A stretch of 37,136 nt of DNA from Nitrospiraceae bacterium (GCA_003599025.1 QZIL01000078.1:1-37136), one strand, 5' to 3'; positions 23,924-33,689 are shown, numbered from the stretch's first letter. Made by a program: numbers and translations. Notes: a model not told the origin generated them from the sequence alone.

Positions 23924-25381
23924 ATGTTGAGAGAAAATAGACCATACAAAATACTATTTGTTAATCCTTCAGCTCGTCACAGTATCAGGATGGAGCTTGC
24001 TAATGACATAATTGAGGAATATGGGACCTATCCGCCTCTCGGCCTCGTCTATCTTGCAAGTTTTTTAAAACTGAAATGCAGATACCCCATGGAAGGAAAA
24101 ATTGTAGACTGTATTGCGGAGAAAATGAGTGATGAGGCTCTGGAAAATACTATTAGAGCATATTCTCCTGACATGCTGGCTGTCACAACTTATACACCCA
24201 ACTTTGTGGACTCTCTCATTGCTTGTGATATTGCAAAGAAGGTCAATCCCGGGATAAAAACATTCCTTGGCGGACATCACACTGACAGCTATCCTGAGGA
24301 GACGCTTTCTTTACCGAACGTTGATATGATCTGCAGGGGTGAGGGTGAAGAGACCATGCTAAAGGTCATTGAGACAATTATTGAGGGCAAAGATTTTAGC
24401 AATATTCCCGGCTTTGGATACTTTAAGGACGGGAAGCCCGTTATTGATATGTCTCTTCCTTTCATAACTGACCTTGACACGCTTCCCTTGCCTGACAGGA
24501 GCCTGATAAATAGCAATTTATATCAATCTGTTCTTGGATCGGAACGTATATCTGCCACCGTCATATCTTCGCGCGGATGCCCGAACCTGTGTACCTATTG
24601 CTACAGTCCCTCAAAAAAGTACAGGGCGAGGAGTAACTCTTCCATAATAAGTGAATTAAAGGAGATTGAAGAAAGCGGTATAAAGGAAGTGTACTTTTTT
24701 GATGATCTGTTCTGTTTGACTCCACAGAGGGTCATTGATCTGTCCAAGGCGATACTGGAGGAGAAAATTACCCTGAGATGGAGTTTTAGGGGAAGAGTCA
24801 ATGCAGTATCAGAAGAGATGATGATCATCGCAAAAAAGGCGGGATGTGAGAGGATACATTATGGTATTGAAACGTCCGATGACAGAAGATTGAAGATAAT
24901 CAAGAAGAATATAACAGTTGATAAGATAAAAAAAGCCGTAGCCATGACACGAAAACACGGGATAATAGCCATTGGTAATTTTATGATAGGCCTGCCTGGA
25001 GAGACAAGGGAGGAGATCTACACGACATTCAGGTTCATGAAAGAGCTGAAGCTGGATTATGTGGAAGTCGGGGTGCTCACACCTTATCCAAATACTGAAC
25101 TGTACAGGGACGGGCTCGAAAAAGGAATAATCAAGTCGGATTACTGGAAGACATTTGCTGAAGACCCCAAAGGAGTTTATCCCGGATTCAGACCGCAAGT
25201 ATGGACAGAGCACCTGTCCCAGGAAGAACTTTTCAAACTGGCCCACAAAGGTTTTAGTCATTTTTACATGAGACCTGCACATGTTCTGAAAACGTTTATG
25301 AAGGTAAGATCTCCCAAGGAGTTTTTGACCATGGCCAGGGGAGGATTTGCACTTCTTTTTTCAACGATCAAAGGAGACTGA
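23924..25381 (+). CDS. B12-binding domain radical SAM protein
   Basis: The 485-residue protein has an N-terminal cobalamin-binding-like domain (KILFVNPS, YPPLGLVYLASFLK, GGHHTDSYPEETL, CRGEGEETML). A radical SAM core follows with CPNLCTYC (C219, C223, C226), FDDLFCLTP, and GIETSDDRRLK. Class B radical SAM enzymes usually methylate unreactive carbons or phosphorus; the substrate here is unknown. An AGGA ribosome site precedes the ATG by 8 nt. It lies 111 bp after the SPASM gene, on the same strand, and the pair may act in one pathway. Its 3' end faces a minus-strand methyltransferase gene 5 bp away. Confidence 0.92.
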   Translation: MLRENRPYKILFVNPSARHSIRMELANDIIEEYGTYPPLGLVYLASFLKLKCRYPMEGKIVDCIAEKMSDEALENTIRAYSPDMLAVTTYTPNFVDSLIACDIAKKVNPGIKTFLGGHHTDSYPEETLSLPNVDMICRGEGEETMLKVIETIIEGKDFSNIPGFGYFKDGKPVIDMSLPFITDLDTLPLPDRSLINSNLYQSVLGSERISATVISSRGCPNLCTYCYSPSKKYRARSNSSIISELKEIEESGIKEVYFFDDLFCLTPQRVIDLSKAILEEKITLRWSFRGRVNAVSEEMMIIAKKAGCERIHYGIETSDDRRLKIIKKNITVDKIKKAVAMTRKHGIIAIGNFMIGLPGETREEIYTTFRFMKELKLDYVEVGVLTPYPNTELYRDGLEKGIIKSDYWKTFAEDPKGVYPGFRPQVWTEHLSQEELFKLAHKGFSHFYMRPAHVLKTFMKVRSPKEFLTMARGGFALLFSTIKGD

Positions 25382-25386
25382 TCTTT

Positions 25387-26007
25387 CTATTTGGAGCGCA
25401 TGACAAAAACCGAATATTCCCAGAATCCACTTTTTATATTGTAGTATCGCCTGATTTGAAAATCTTTTTCCAGTATCATCCTGTATGAAGAAGCCGGTCT
25501 GATATTGTTTCCGATATCATATTTCTGCAGCACTTTGCCGATAATGTTCCATGGGACACTCACAGGAGCATCTTCTATTAATAACAATACTCCATCCGGT
25601 TTCAATATCCTCTTTGCTTCTTTCAAAACGAATTCTACCGTGGAATCGTCGAGATGGTGAAGAAAGCCTAACATCAGGATTTTATCAAAATACTCGTCGC
25701 TGAAGCCACTGTGCCTGGCGTCACTGCAAAGGAACTTTCGCTTATATTTATTCCGTGCATAATCGATATATTTTTTTGAAATGTCCAGACCCTGATAGCA
25801 ATCTGGTGAGAAGAGGGTACAGAATTCCCCTGTTCCGCAGGGGATATCAAGAATTTTCTCTTTCGGAGTAAGTTTAACGCGATTTAGATCTAAGGAAAAT
25901 TCTTTCCTGATAACTTTTGTTAGAGATGCGTAGTTAGCTTCTATAAGACGTCTTAATGCATTGAAGATTACTGGTTGATCAGCTAAATACCGTATGACTG
26001 TTTTCAT
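25387..26007 (-). CDS. Class I SAM-dependent methyltransferase
   Basis: The 206-residue protein has KILDIPCGTGEFCTLF (SAM loop), YQGLDISKKYIDYAR, CSDARHSGFSDEYFDKILMLGFLHHLDD and EAKRILKPDGVLLLIEDAP, in the order of motifs I, II and III. The substrate is unknown. It is transcribed against the rest of the local cluster and converges on the B12 radical SAM gene. There is no clear Shine-Dalgarno sequence. Confidence 0.85.
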   Translation of the reverse strand: MKTVIRYLADQPVIFNALRRLIEANYASLTKVIRKEFSLDLNRVKLTPKEKILDIPCGTGEFCTLFSPDCYQGLDISKKYIDYARNKYKRKFLCSDARHSGFSDEYFDKILMLGFLHHLDDSTVEFVLKEAKRILKPDGVLLLIEDAPVSVPWNIIGKVLQKYDIGNNIRPASSYRMILEKDFQIRRYYNIKSGFWEYSVFVMRSK

Positions 26008-26384
26008 TTATTTATTAACATGAATAATACAATTTTCACTATGAGTCACTGCTCATTTTCCAGGCTCATGCAACTTTGATAAAGAGGCTTAAATCAGTTT
26101 GTAACTAAAGATATTTTTTTGAAGAAACGTACTATATAGATAGTAGAATATGTTACTATAATATAAAATGATCCGTAAAGCTATTAATATAATTTTCATT
26201 TCTTCTCAGAACAGTTTATTGCCACCCAATAAATCAATTATTAAAAAAACTCAATTTAGTAACAAGTTATTATACCTGCACGAACATACAGAAAATAGTT
26301 TCAATTTATTTCGATTTCTCTAAATATGAACTCGAGGTTCATTATAATTATTTTCTTTTTCTCTTAAAGCAAAAACTTAATTAT
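26008..26384. other. AT-rich intergenic region, divergent starts
   Basis: This 377-bp gap between the divergent methyltransferase and GT87-like genes is very AT-rich and full of stop codons in all frames. It should contain promoters in both directions, but no box can be picked out reliably because TATAAT-like text is frequent. I see no gene, repeat or RNA in it. Confidence 0.5.
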
Positions 26385-27620
26385 ATGATCAAGGTAAAAC
26401 CAGTAGTGTTTATATTGACCATTATAGTCTTTGTTGGGGCATTGGTCCCATATGTTTTTTTTGACAATAACTTCCTGATCAGAAAATGGAATATCCCTTT
26501 GGCTCCCCCGGGATTTTATGATGCGCGTCAGATGGGTATGGCTGCGGAATCTTATGCTCAGGGATATGATCCATTAATAAAAAATCCTCTCAACCAAAGT
26601 GGAAATCTACTCAATTATCCAAGAATCTGGCATCTGCTCTTTGCGTTAGGGATTAATCAAAGCCATACTAATCTCATAGGAAGCATTTCTGTATTTCTTT
26701 TTTTCATAGGTATCGGGTTGTTTTGGTTTTCTAAAAATATTGATAATCTTACATGTTTAATTTTGTCCATAGCAATTCTTTCATCGGCTGTAATGCTTGG
26801 TGTTGAAAGGGGCAATATTGAATTAATATTATTTTTTATTCTTTCTTTAGCTATATCAACTAGTTATTCGTCCAATATCCTGGCGTTATTTTTTTTCCTG
26901 ATTGCTTCTTTTCTTAAACTATATCCGATTTTTGGATTAGTTTATCTATTAAAAGAAAATAAAAAGAAATTCTGGTCATTATTTCTGTTGACAATGGGTG
27001 TTTTCATTATATACTTGCTCGCTACATTTGTTGACACTTTGCGAGTTTACGATACAACGCCGAAACTTCCAGGAAGTTCTTTTGGATTAAATGTGTGGTG
27101 GATGGGACTAAAAAGCCAACGTTTTTTTAATCTTCCAATGTCCGAAAATGTTATTCTTTATCTCAGGGTGTTATCCTATGCAATGGTATTCCTGATATCT
27201 TTAGGAGCATTATTTTATGGTTTGCGGAATAAGGATGCAGATAAATATGCAAGTGGAAAACATTTAGATACTTTTAGGGTCGGGGCTGGTATTTATATAG
27301 GCTGTTTTATTTTAATTAATAATGCTGATCACAGACTCCTTTTTTTGATTTTTACTATCCCCCAGCTAGTTTCATGGTTTTATATAAGAGAACATGGTTT
27401 TTTACCAGTGGCCATTTTAACATTGTCTGTAATGTTTGTGTCTCTGTGGAATGCTTTCATTATGCGATTTTTGGGTTTAAAGTTGACTTTTCTACTGGAG
27501 GAAATTGCTAATTGGGTTATTTTTACAGGGCTACTCTATCTTTTCATTTCCTCGCTTCCGGATTGGTTCCGCAGTTATTTACGTAGGTCTGTTACTAAAA
27601 CAAATACGTTATATCCATAA
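26385..27620 (+). CDS. Polytopic membrane glycosyltransferase-like protein (GT87/DUF2029-type)
   Basis: The 411-residue protein has an N-terminal helix and an extracytoplasmic segment with FYDARQMGMAAESYAQGYDP. Many helices follow. The segment VMLGVERGNIELILFFIL followed by FLKLYPIFGLVYLLKENKKK resembles the G-N-(x)-n and K-x-x-P signature of GT87 (DUF2029) mannosyltransferase-like proteins. It would use a polyprenyl-linked sugar at the membrane. The coding DNA is strongly AT-rich, which fits horizontal acquisition. It has no close downstream partner; an 820-bp gap with an IS remnant follows. Confidence 0.68.
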   Translation: MIKVKPVVFILTIIVFVGALVPYVFFDNNFLIRKWNIPLAPPGFYDARQMGMAAESYAQGYDPLIKNPLNQSGNLLNYPRIWHLLFALGINQSHTNLIGSISVFLFFIGIGLFWFSKNIDNLTCLILSIAILSSAVMLGVERGNIELILFFILSLAISTSYSSNILALFFFLIASFLKLYPIFGLVYLLKENKKKFWSLFLLTMGVFIIYLLATFVDTLRVYDTTPKLPGSSFGLNVWWMGLKSQRFFNLPMSENVILYLRVLSYAMVFLISLGALFYGLRNKDADKYASGKHLDTFRVGAGIYIGCFILINNADHRLLFLIFTIPQLVSWFYIREHGFLPVAILTLSVMFVSLWNAFIMRFLGLKLTFLLEEIANWVIFTGLLYLFISSLPDWFRSYLRRSVTKTNTLYP

Positions 27621-28140
27621 AATTAGTATATAGTTTCCCTTATTATAAGTATAAAACATGACTTAATTAGTTATCGTGGACATCTAATGCATTATTAAGA
27701 ATGAGAGTCTCGGAATTCCTTCAAAGATGGGGCATGCAGTGAAATTCCAAGTATGTATAAAAATATCCGGTATGACGAAAGCCCATTGACATGTGCTAAA
27801 CACTGCTATCACTATCTCCTGCTATTAGAACTTTTACCTTTTCAATCGACTACTACATATGAAACTTACTTTTTCCATGGGTATCTGCCCCATCTTATTG
27901 CATCCGAGTATTTTTATGAACATCTCCGAGGGATCTGTGCTGAATATTATTTATTTCATAATATGCGTTTTTTTAGTAAAATCTAACCCATCTGTCTTAA
28001 TTGTAACCTCCCCTTTAATCATATAGTTATGATATAAGTTCAGAAGTGTCCGGTAAAAAAGTAGAAGCAATATGGTCTGATACACTTGATTGTTGGATAA
28101 TAGTGGTGACGACATTTGTCCAAGACAGGAGATAAAAAAG
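27621..28140. other. Gene-poor gap upstream of the IS remnant
   Basis: About 520 bp hold no gene I can support. A 77-codon frame (27753-27986) has no recognisable domain and skewed composition. The part from about 28021, with TGTCCGGTAAAAAAG near 28049, may belong to the decayed IS downstream, but the boundary is not clear. Confidence 0.4.
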
Positions 28141-28380
28141 GAAGCCGCAAATAAGTATCTTTAGCTTCGTACATTTAACAATGGGACAGAATTAAGGAAT
28201 GGATTGACGAAGTGGCTTGTTTTTTACAATGGAGAGAGACCTCATCAATCACTGAACGATCTTGAGGTATATAATGAAAACCTTACCCCGGTTCTAGAGG
28301 CTGCCTGATGCCTCAGTACAACAAAAGGATCAGAGCCTATTTCATGCTTCAGGCTGTCCAAAGGATGGCGGCCACCTCTC
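28141..28380 (+). mobile_element. IS3-family transposase remnant
   Basis: Translation from 28141 gives EAANKYL, a TAG, then GTELRNGLTKWLVFYNGERP followed by HQSLNDLEVY, ending at TGA 28306-28308. The phrase FYNxERPHQSL is the hallmark C terminus of IS3-group OrfB (DDE) transposases. The in-frame stop and the absence of the DDE core show that it is a fragment. TGTCCAAAGGATGGCGGCC at 28355-28373 may be the matching terminal-repeat end. The remnant separates the GT87-like gene from the next methyltransferase gene. Confidence 0.75.
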
Positions 28381-28440
28381 AGAAATGGGTATATGATATG
28401 ATAAATCTGCTTAGATACTGTTATACTATTTCTTAACTAA

Positions 28441-29031
28441 ATGAATAATACAGACAATTTTCAAAAATATACTTCAAAAAATCCGGCGCAACGATATCTG
28501 ATAACTTCTTTTCTTGAAACTCTTTTTTCGTGTGTTAAGGATCTGCAGGTTATGAGTGTTTTAGATGCAGGCTGTGGGGAAGGCTTTGTACTTTCTGAAT
28601 TCAGGAACCGGAACGTCGGAGTCCAGCTGGAAGGGGTTGACTTTTCGGAGGCTGCCCTTAATATGGGAAGAAAGATGTTCCCTTATCTCAATCTGAAAAA
28701 AGAGAATATTTACAACCTCCCTTACAAAGATAATTCATTTGATCTGGTAATATGCACCGAGGTAATGGAACATCTCGAAACCCCCCGAAAGGTGCTGGAT
28801 GAGATAATGAGAGTATCAAAAAAATATTGCCTCTTTTCTGTGCCTAATGAGCCTTTTTTTATGATATCTAATTTTTTAAGAGGTAAAAATCTTACAAGAT
28901 GGGGGAATGATATAGAGCATATTCATCACTGGAGCAGCAGCGCGTTCAAAGCTCTGATTGGGGAAAAGCTTAATGTAATTAAAGTTAAAAGGCCATTTCC
29001 CTGGATTATTGTACTTTCGGAAAAAATATAA
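28441..29031 (+). CDS. Class I SAM-dependent methyltransferase
   Basis: The 196-residue protein has VLDAGCGEGFVLSEF (SAM motif I), LEGVDFSEAALNMGRK, NIYNLPYKDNSFDLVICTEV and MEHLETPRKVLDEIMRVSKK, typical of sugar- and lipid-associated methyltransferases. It starts two short stretches after the IS remnant, with no Shine-Dalgarno sequence and a TATACT 13 nt before the ATG. The aminotransferase gene starts 2 nt after its stop, so the two form an operon. Confidence 0.87.
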   Translation: MNNTDNFQKYTSKNPAQRYLITSFLETLFSCVKDLQVMSVLDAGCGEGFVLSEFRNRNVGVQLEGVDFSEAALNMGRKMFPYLNLKKENIYNLPYKDNSFDLVICTEVMEHLETPRKVLDEIMRVSKKYCLFSVPNEPFFMISNFLRGKNLTRWGNDIEHIHHWSSSAFKALIGEKLNVIKVKRPFPWIIVLSEKI

Positions 29032-29033
29032 TT

Positions 29034-30131
29034 ATGAATTTTGTCGATACTTACATTTCTAGAAAGGCAATAGAACTAGCAACTGCAGTTCTGGAGTCAG
29101 GTTATGTTACTGCTGGAAAATATGCTGATAAATTCGAAGAGGAACTTGAAATACGCCTCGGACTTATAAATCCTGTAACACTGAACAGCGGGACGTCCGC
29201 TCTGTACCTTGCATTAGCTGTTGCCGGAATAAAACCTGGTGACGAGGTCATTATCCCGCCACAGACATTTATTGCAACAGGACTTGCGGTCATGATGCAC
29301 TATGCCGTACCTGTATTCGCTGACATCCAGTATGACACAGCCAATATTGCACCGGATTCAATCAGGAAGAAAATTACCGAAAAGACACGGGCGATAATTC
29401 CTGTTCACTGGGGAGGCTACCCCTGTGACCTTGACGAAATAAACGCTATTGCAAAAGAACATGGCCTTGCAGTAATTGAAGACGCTGCGCATGCACTGGG
29501 AGCAGTTTACAAGGGCAGGCCTGTTGGCGCGATATCACGTTTTACGGCATTGTCTTTTCAGGCCATAAAACATGTAACTACTGTGGATGGAGGGGCTTTG
29601 TGCTGCCTTAATGAAGATGATTACTATCATGCAAAGAGGCGCAGGTGGTTTGATATAGACAGGGAAAATGCAAAGCCTTCCGTCCTTGGAGAGCGGGAAT
29701 ATGATGCCACGGACGTGGGCTATAAGTGCCATATGAATGACCTGACAGCGGCAATAGGGATTGGCAACCTCTATGACTTTCCATCAATGCTGAAACGCAG
29801 GCACGAAATAGCAGGGAGGTACCGTACTGCATTGAAAGGAGTTTCAGGAATCAGTCTGCTGGGCTATAAGGACGACAGGACATGTGCATACTGGCTCTTT
29901 ACCATGCTGGTAGAAAGACGGGAGGATTTTATCCGGGCCTTAAAAAGCCGGGGGGTACCGGCATCGGTCGTACATTTAAGGATAGACAATAATTCTGTTT
30001 TCGGAGGCACCAGACCAGACCTTGTGAACCAGGCGCGGTTTGATGAAAATCAGGTCTCCGTCCCTGTGCACAATGGATTAACAGACGAGGACGTAAGCCT
30101 TGTAATCGAATCGGTCAAAAAGGGCTGGTAG
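29034..30131 (+). CDS. DegT/DnrJ/EryC1/StrS-family sugar aminotransferase
   Basis: The 365-residue PLP enzyme has LNSGTSALYLALAVAGIKPG and DEVIIPPQTFIATGLAV. It also has PVHWGGYPCDLDEI, VIEDAAHALGAVYKGRPVG, and the cofactor lysine K179 in SFQAIKHVTTVDGG. The family transaminates keto-sugars bound to a nucleotide, giving amino sugars. Length and motifs are normal. It is probably translationally coupled to the upstream methyltransferase (2-nt gap) and ends 2 nt from the convergent carbamoyltransferase gene, with no terminator between. Confidence 0.93.
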   Translation: MNFVDTYISRKAIELATAVLESGYVTAGKYADKFEEELEIRLGLINPVTLNSGTSALYLALAVAGIKPGDEVIIPPQTFIATGLAVMMHYAVPVFADIQYDTANIAPDSIRKKITEKTRAIIPVHWGGYPCDLDEINAIAKEHGLAVIEDAAHALGAVYKGRPVGAISRFTALSFQAIKHVTTVDGGALCCLNEDDYYHAKRRRWFDIDRENAKPSVLGEREYDATDVGYKCHMNDLTAAIGIGNLYDFPSMLKRRHEIAGRYRTALKGVSGISLLGYKDDRTCAYWLFTMLVERREDFIRALKSRGVPASVVHLRIDNNSVFGGTRPDLVNQARFDENQVSVPVHNGLTDEDVSLVIESVKKGW

Positions 30132-30133
30132 TA

Positions 30134-31825
30134 TTACTTTCGAGTTACCTCGAAAGAGCCAATTATAAGGACATCAACCATGTTTTCCCTCAAGGCCTGT
30201 ACCGCATTGTAGGGAGAGCATACAATCGGCTCTTCATGCTTGTTGAATGATGTATTGATAAGGGAGAGACCTCCTGTTTCTTCATACCACTTCAAAAGCA
30301 GTTTATGGACCGTAGGCTCGCTCTCTTCTGATATGACCTGAGGCCGTGCGGTTCCGTCTATATGGACCGCTGCAGGACAATTTTCGATCATTTCTTCTTG
30401 ACAGTCATAGGTAATAGTCATATAGTAGCTCGCAATCTGGTCTTTTTGCCATTTTTTATAGCATTTCGGGGCCAGTTCAACAGCAGTTGCCGGGGCAAAG
30501 GGCATGAACTCGGTCCGCTGCATTCTGTCATTTAACCATTTGTTTACAGACTTGTCATTGCAGTGGTACATAATGCTGCGGTGGCAAAGTGCTCTTGGCC
30601 CATGCTCCATGCGGTCCTGGAACCATCCTACTACTTTATTTTCTTTGATTGCGCGGACCGCGGATTCAATTTTCATATCACTGCCTTGGAGCCTTGAGAT
30701 ATTAAATTCTTTTTCATTTATATAAGCGGAAATTTCATCATCGCTGAACTCAGGGCCCAGGTACATAGAATCCATTTGCACTTTCTTACCAGTTAATTGA
30801 TATGCAGCACCAGCAGCAGCACCCAGGGCAAGTCCACCGTCGGACATGTGTGGTTGTATAAATACGTTTTCTACCTGCGTGATATCGAATATTTTTTTGT
30901 TCAGTGAAACATTCGCAAAAACGCCGCCTGCCATGCATACATGTTTCAGGCCGGTCTTTTTCAGATAATATTCCGCCATACTCACCACAATATTTTCTAA
31001 ATGCCTCTGAGCAGCAGCGGCAATATCCTCGCGCTTTGCCTGTTTAATGATTTGTACCAGCTCTTCAGAGAATACCGGATCGTGAAGCCAGGGCCTGTAA
31101 TATGGCCCGGTGTGGGAAATGATGCGTCCGTCTTTATATGAAATCATTTTTTCCATCAGGGGCAGGTATTTTGACGGATCGCCATAGGCCGCAAGACCGG
31201 TTATCTTTCCTTCATGTCGGTTCACCTTGAATCCTAAAAGAGCAGTAATACGTGCATAAAAAAACCCGAGACTGTCTATACTTGAAGTCCGATGAATAAC
31301 TTCGTACTTGCTGTTATTAAATACACTTACAGTAAATGATTGATAGTCGCCCCGGCCGTCTGCGGTCAGGACCAGGGCCGATTCAAAGGGTGAACAGGCA
31401 AAGGCACTGAGAGCATGGCATTCGTGATGATCCATGTAGAAGGTCTTAGAATCGAGATTGTTCTTTCTGACGAAGTCAAGAAAGTGTCCGTGCACTTCTG
31501 CATCTCTGCTGATCTCGATCTCGACTCTTTTACGGAACGTCTCAATCTGTGAGGGATTATTGAGGGCCTCTTCGACCACACGGTCAAAAAACATGAGCAG
31601 ATGCTTGCCGGACTTGAAATCTCCGCTCCAGCCGTATGCAACATAGTCAACGCTGGATAGCCCGATATTCTGGTGCTGCAGGACATATTCAACAGACTGC
31701 GACGGCCAGCTGCTGTCATTTTTGATGCGGGTGAATCTCTCTTCACTTGCAGCTGCTACTATCCGGTTATCTTTTACGATGCATGCACCAGATACGTCTT
31801 CGTTGACTATTCCCAATATGATCAT
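30134..31825 (-). CDS. NodU/CmcH-family carbamoyltransferase
   Basis: The 563-residue protein carries the N-terminal ASKHA-type domain (ILGIVNEDVSGACIVKDN, EERFTRIK, DHHECHALSAFACSPF, LVLTADGRGD, GKITGLAAYGD) and the C-terminal carbamoyltransferase domain (MAGGVFANVSLN, QPHMSDGGLALGAA, HGPRALCHRSI, FMPFAPATAVE). The family transfers a carbamoyl group from carbamoyl phosphate, through an adenylate, to a hydroxyl or amino group of a glycan or antibiotic. A canonical H-D near the N terminus is E-D here. Minus-strand orientation sets it apart from neighbours. Carbamoylation of the island's glycan is the natural guess. Confidence 0.93.
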   Translation of the reverse strand: MIILGIVNEDVSGACIVKDNRIVAAASEERFTRIKNDSSWPSQSVEYVLQHQNIGLSSVDYVAYGWSGDFKSGKHLLMFFDRVVEEALNNPSQIETFRKRVEIEISRDAEVHGHFLDFVRKNNLDSKTFYMDHHECHALSAFACSPFESALVLTADGRGDYQSFTVSVFNNSKYEVIHRTSSIDSLGFFYARITALLGFKVNRHEGKITGLAAYGDPSKYLPLMEKMISYKDGRIISHTGPYYRPWLHDPVFSEELVQIIKQAKREDIAAAAQRHLENIVVSMAEYYLKKTGLKHVCMAGGVFANVSLNKKIFDITQVENVFIQPHMSDGGLALGAAAGAAYQLTGKKVQMDSMYLGPEFSDDEISAYINEKEFNISRLQGSDMKIESAVRAIKENKVVGWFQDRMEHGPRALCHRSIMYHCNDKSVNKWLNDRMQRTEFMPFAPATAVELAPKCYKKWQKDQIASYYMTITYDCQEEMIENCPAAVHIDGTARPQVISEESEPTVHKLLLKWYEETGGLSLINTSFNKHEEPIVCSPYNAVQALRENMVDVLIIGSFEVTRK

Positions 31826-32151
31826 TATTTATTACCTGAAAGAAAATAACGAGATACTGTTATAGGCGTACATTCCCGAAGAACTCAGGAACACACCTGG
31901 TTTTTCATGCATAGGATGTTTAAAAGAAAAAAGTTCCAAACGGAAGAATATTTTTTTAAATAAACTTGATATAATAGTTTATCATAGATAAATTGGTTTT
32001 TGTTATCATCAGTAACAAATATTATATCGTCACGCATAACCTGTCTTGACAAATATCCAATAAATACTTTGTATCATAAAGGTGATTAAAAAAGATTACC
32101 GTTCATCTATTATGCTGCATTAATAATTAGATAAGCATAAAAAATATTGTC
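31826..32151. promoter_or_regulatory. Divergent promoter region, carbamoyltransferase / NUDIX operon
   Basis: This 326-bp AT-rich gap must hold promoters for both directions. On the plus strand TTGACA (32046-32051) is a good -35; a TTGTAT 17 bp later or a TATCAT 20 bp later could be the -10, giving a leader of roughly 70 nt before the NUDIX gene. A TATAAT occurs at about 31967 as well. No operator or terminator was recognised. Confidence 0.45.
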
Positions 32152-32697
32152 ATGGAAAAGCCATATATACAAAGAGTGCAAAAAAATTATTCCATCCCGT
32201 GGTATGAACAGATTCAGAAAGAAGTCCTGTTTTCCCCGGAGGATGAGCCGCAAATTTACTATTCAATTAAACCGTCAGATTATGTAACTGCACTGACCCG
32301 TACATCAGACAACAAATTTATATTATTGAGGCAGTACAGGCCGGCTGTTGAGGACTTTACTTTTGAACTTCTGAGCGGTCACCGTGAAGAAGGGGAGACC
32401 CCGGTGCAAGCCATTATGAGGGAATTGGCTGAAGAAACAGGGTGCAGAGCTGATAACGTTACACTGCTTGGTGAGGTTATCCCTGACACAGGGAGGCTGG
32501 AAAACAGACTGTGGGCGTTTTATATTGGCAATGTTGAAGTAAATCATCTTCCTGATCCGGCTGAAAACGAAGGCATCGAAGTGCACCTTGTTACTCCCGG
32601 AGAACTCATCGACATGGTGTATAGCGGTAAATTGAATCATGCCCTTGATTTGAGTGTTATAAGTCTGGCAATTTTCCGGAAGTTTTTAAAAATATAA
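32152..32697 (+). CDS. NUDIX hydrolase (ADP-sugar pyrophosphatase-like)
   Basis: The 181-residue protein has a complete Nudix box GHREEGETPVQAIMRELAEE followed by TGC. The sequence before it, FILLRQYRPAVEDFTFELLSG, resembles ADP-ribose/ADP-sugar pyrophosphatases. It would cleave a nucleotide sugar or NDP-x diphosphate to NMP plus sugar phosphate. It heads a plus-strand run with the SDR epimerase (23-nt gap), a nucleotide-sugar dehydrogenase and two glycosyltransferases, so a sugar-nucleotide substrate is likely. Confidence 0.9.
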   Translation: MEKPYIQRVQKNYSIPWYEQIQKEVLFSPEDEPQIYYSIKPSDYVTALTRTSDNKFILLRQYRPAVEDFTFELLSGHREEGETPVQAIMRELAEETGCRADNVTLLGEVIPDTGRLENRLWAFYIGNVEVNHLPDPAENEGIEVHLVTPGELIDMVYSGKLNHALDLSVISLAIFRKFLKI

Positions 32698-32720
32698 AAC
32701 ATTAAGGAGCTTCAAACAGA

Positions 32721-33689
32721 ATGAAGATATTGATTACTGGCAGTGAAGGATCACTTGCCCAAATGGTGATACCCTATTTGCAAAAAGAAGGACATGAAAT
32801 TATAGGAATTGATAACTTTGCCCGTTACGGTCATATTGAAAGGGAGCGCAATTATGCTTTTATGACCGGAGATCTGGGAGATACCGCGGTAGTCAAATCT
32901 ATTTTCGCAAAACACGCATTTGACGCAGTATTCCACTTCGCTGCTCTGATTTACGGAGTGGTCGGATTTCACAAAAGACCTGCTGACATTATTGCCGACA
33001 ATAATCTGATGACCATTAATTTGTTGAAATACGGGCACGATAAAATAAAACGCTTTATCTATCTATCTTCTTCCATGGTATATGAGCGCAGCATGAAATG
33101 GCCCCATCACGAGGATGACACTGTCGATGTGGCAGTCATGAGCACGTCCTACGGGTTGTCCAAATATATAGGAGAGAGGGTCACGCAGTCATATCACGAA
33201 CAGTATGGTGTGGATTACGTGATCTGGCGGCCCTTTAATATTATCACCCCATTTGAGGCCCCGGAGGAAGAAGGCTTTAGCCATGTATTTGCTGATATGG
33301 TGGAAAAGATACTTGTGCAGAAGCAGAGCCCGCTCAATGTATTTGGCGACGGTGAGCAGATAAGGTGCTTTACGAATATTTACGATGTTGCCGATGCCCT
33401 TGCCCGGTTTTCTTTATCTGATAAATCAACTAATCAGATTTATAATATCGGCAATACCGAGCCAACGACCATTAAAGAACTGGCAGCTAAAATAGTTAAA
33501 ATAGGCAAGGAGCACGGTTTGTTGCCGGAAGATTACAACCTTGCATTCAATTACCAGCCAATTTATGCTGATGACGTGAAAAAGAGAATCCCTGACGTAG
33601 CAAAAATAAAAGAAGATTTCGGCTGGGAAGCCAAACTGAAAATAGACGAGTCTCTGACTGGATATATCAAACATAAATTTAATGTGTAA
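32721..33689 (+). CDS. NAD-dependent epimerase/dehydratase (extended SDR)
   Basis: The 322-residue protein has a Rossmann loop TGSEGSLAQMV, slightly changed from the usual TGGAGFIG, then GIDNFARYGH, FHFAALIYG, LSSSMVYE, the catalytic Y-x3-K in STSYGLSKYIGE, and WRPFNIITPF. It would epimerise or dehydrate an NDP sugar. AAGGAG precedes the ATG. It is followed after 18 bp by the nucleotide-sugar dehydrogenase gene. Confidence 0.9.
   Translation: MKILITGSEGSLAQMVIPYLQKEGHEIIGIDNFARYGHIERERNYAFMTGDLGDTAVVKSIFAKHAFDAVFHFAALIYGVVGFHKRPADIIADNNLMTINLLKYGHDKIKRFIYLSSSMVYERSMKWPHHEDDTVDVAVMSTSYGLSKYIGERVTQSYHEQYGVDYVIWRPFNIITPFEAPEEEGFSHVFADMVEKILVQKQSPLNVFGDGEQIRCFTNIYDVADALARFSLSDKSTNQIYNIGNTEPTTIKELAAKIVKIGKEHGLLPEDYNLAFNYQPIYADDVKKRIPDVAKIKEDFGWEAKLKIDESLTGYIKHKFNV

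Noticed and set aside
27753-27986. 77-codon frame after the GT87-like gene
   Set aside because: No recognisable motif, no ribosome-binding site, and it sits in a gap next to an IS remnant.
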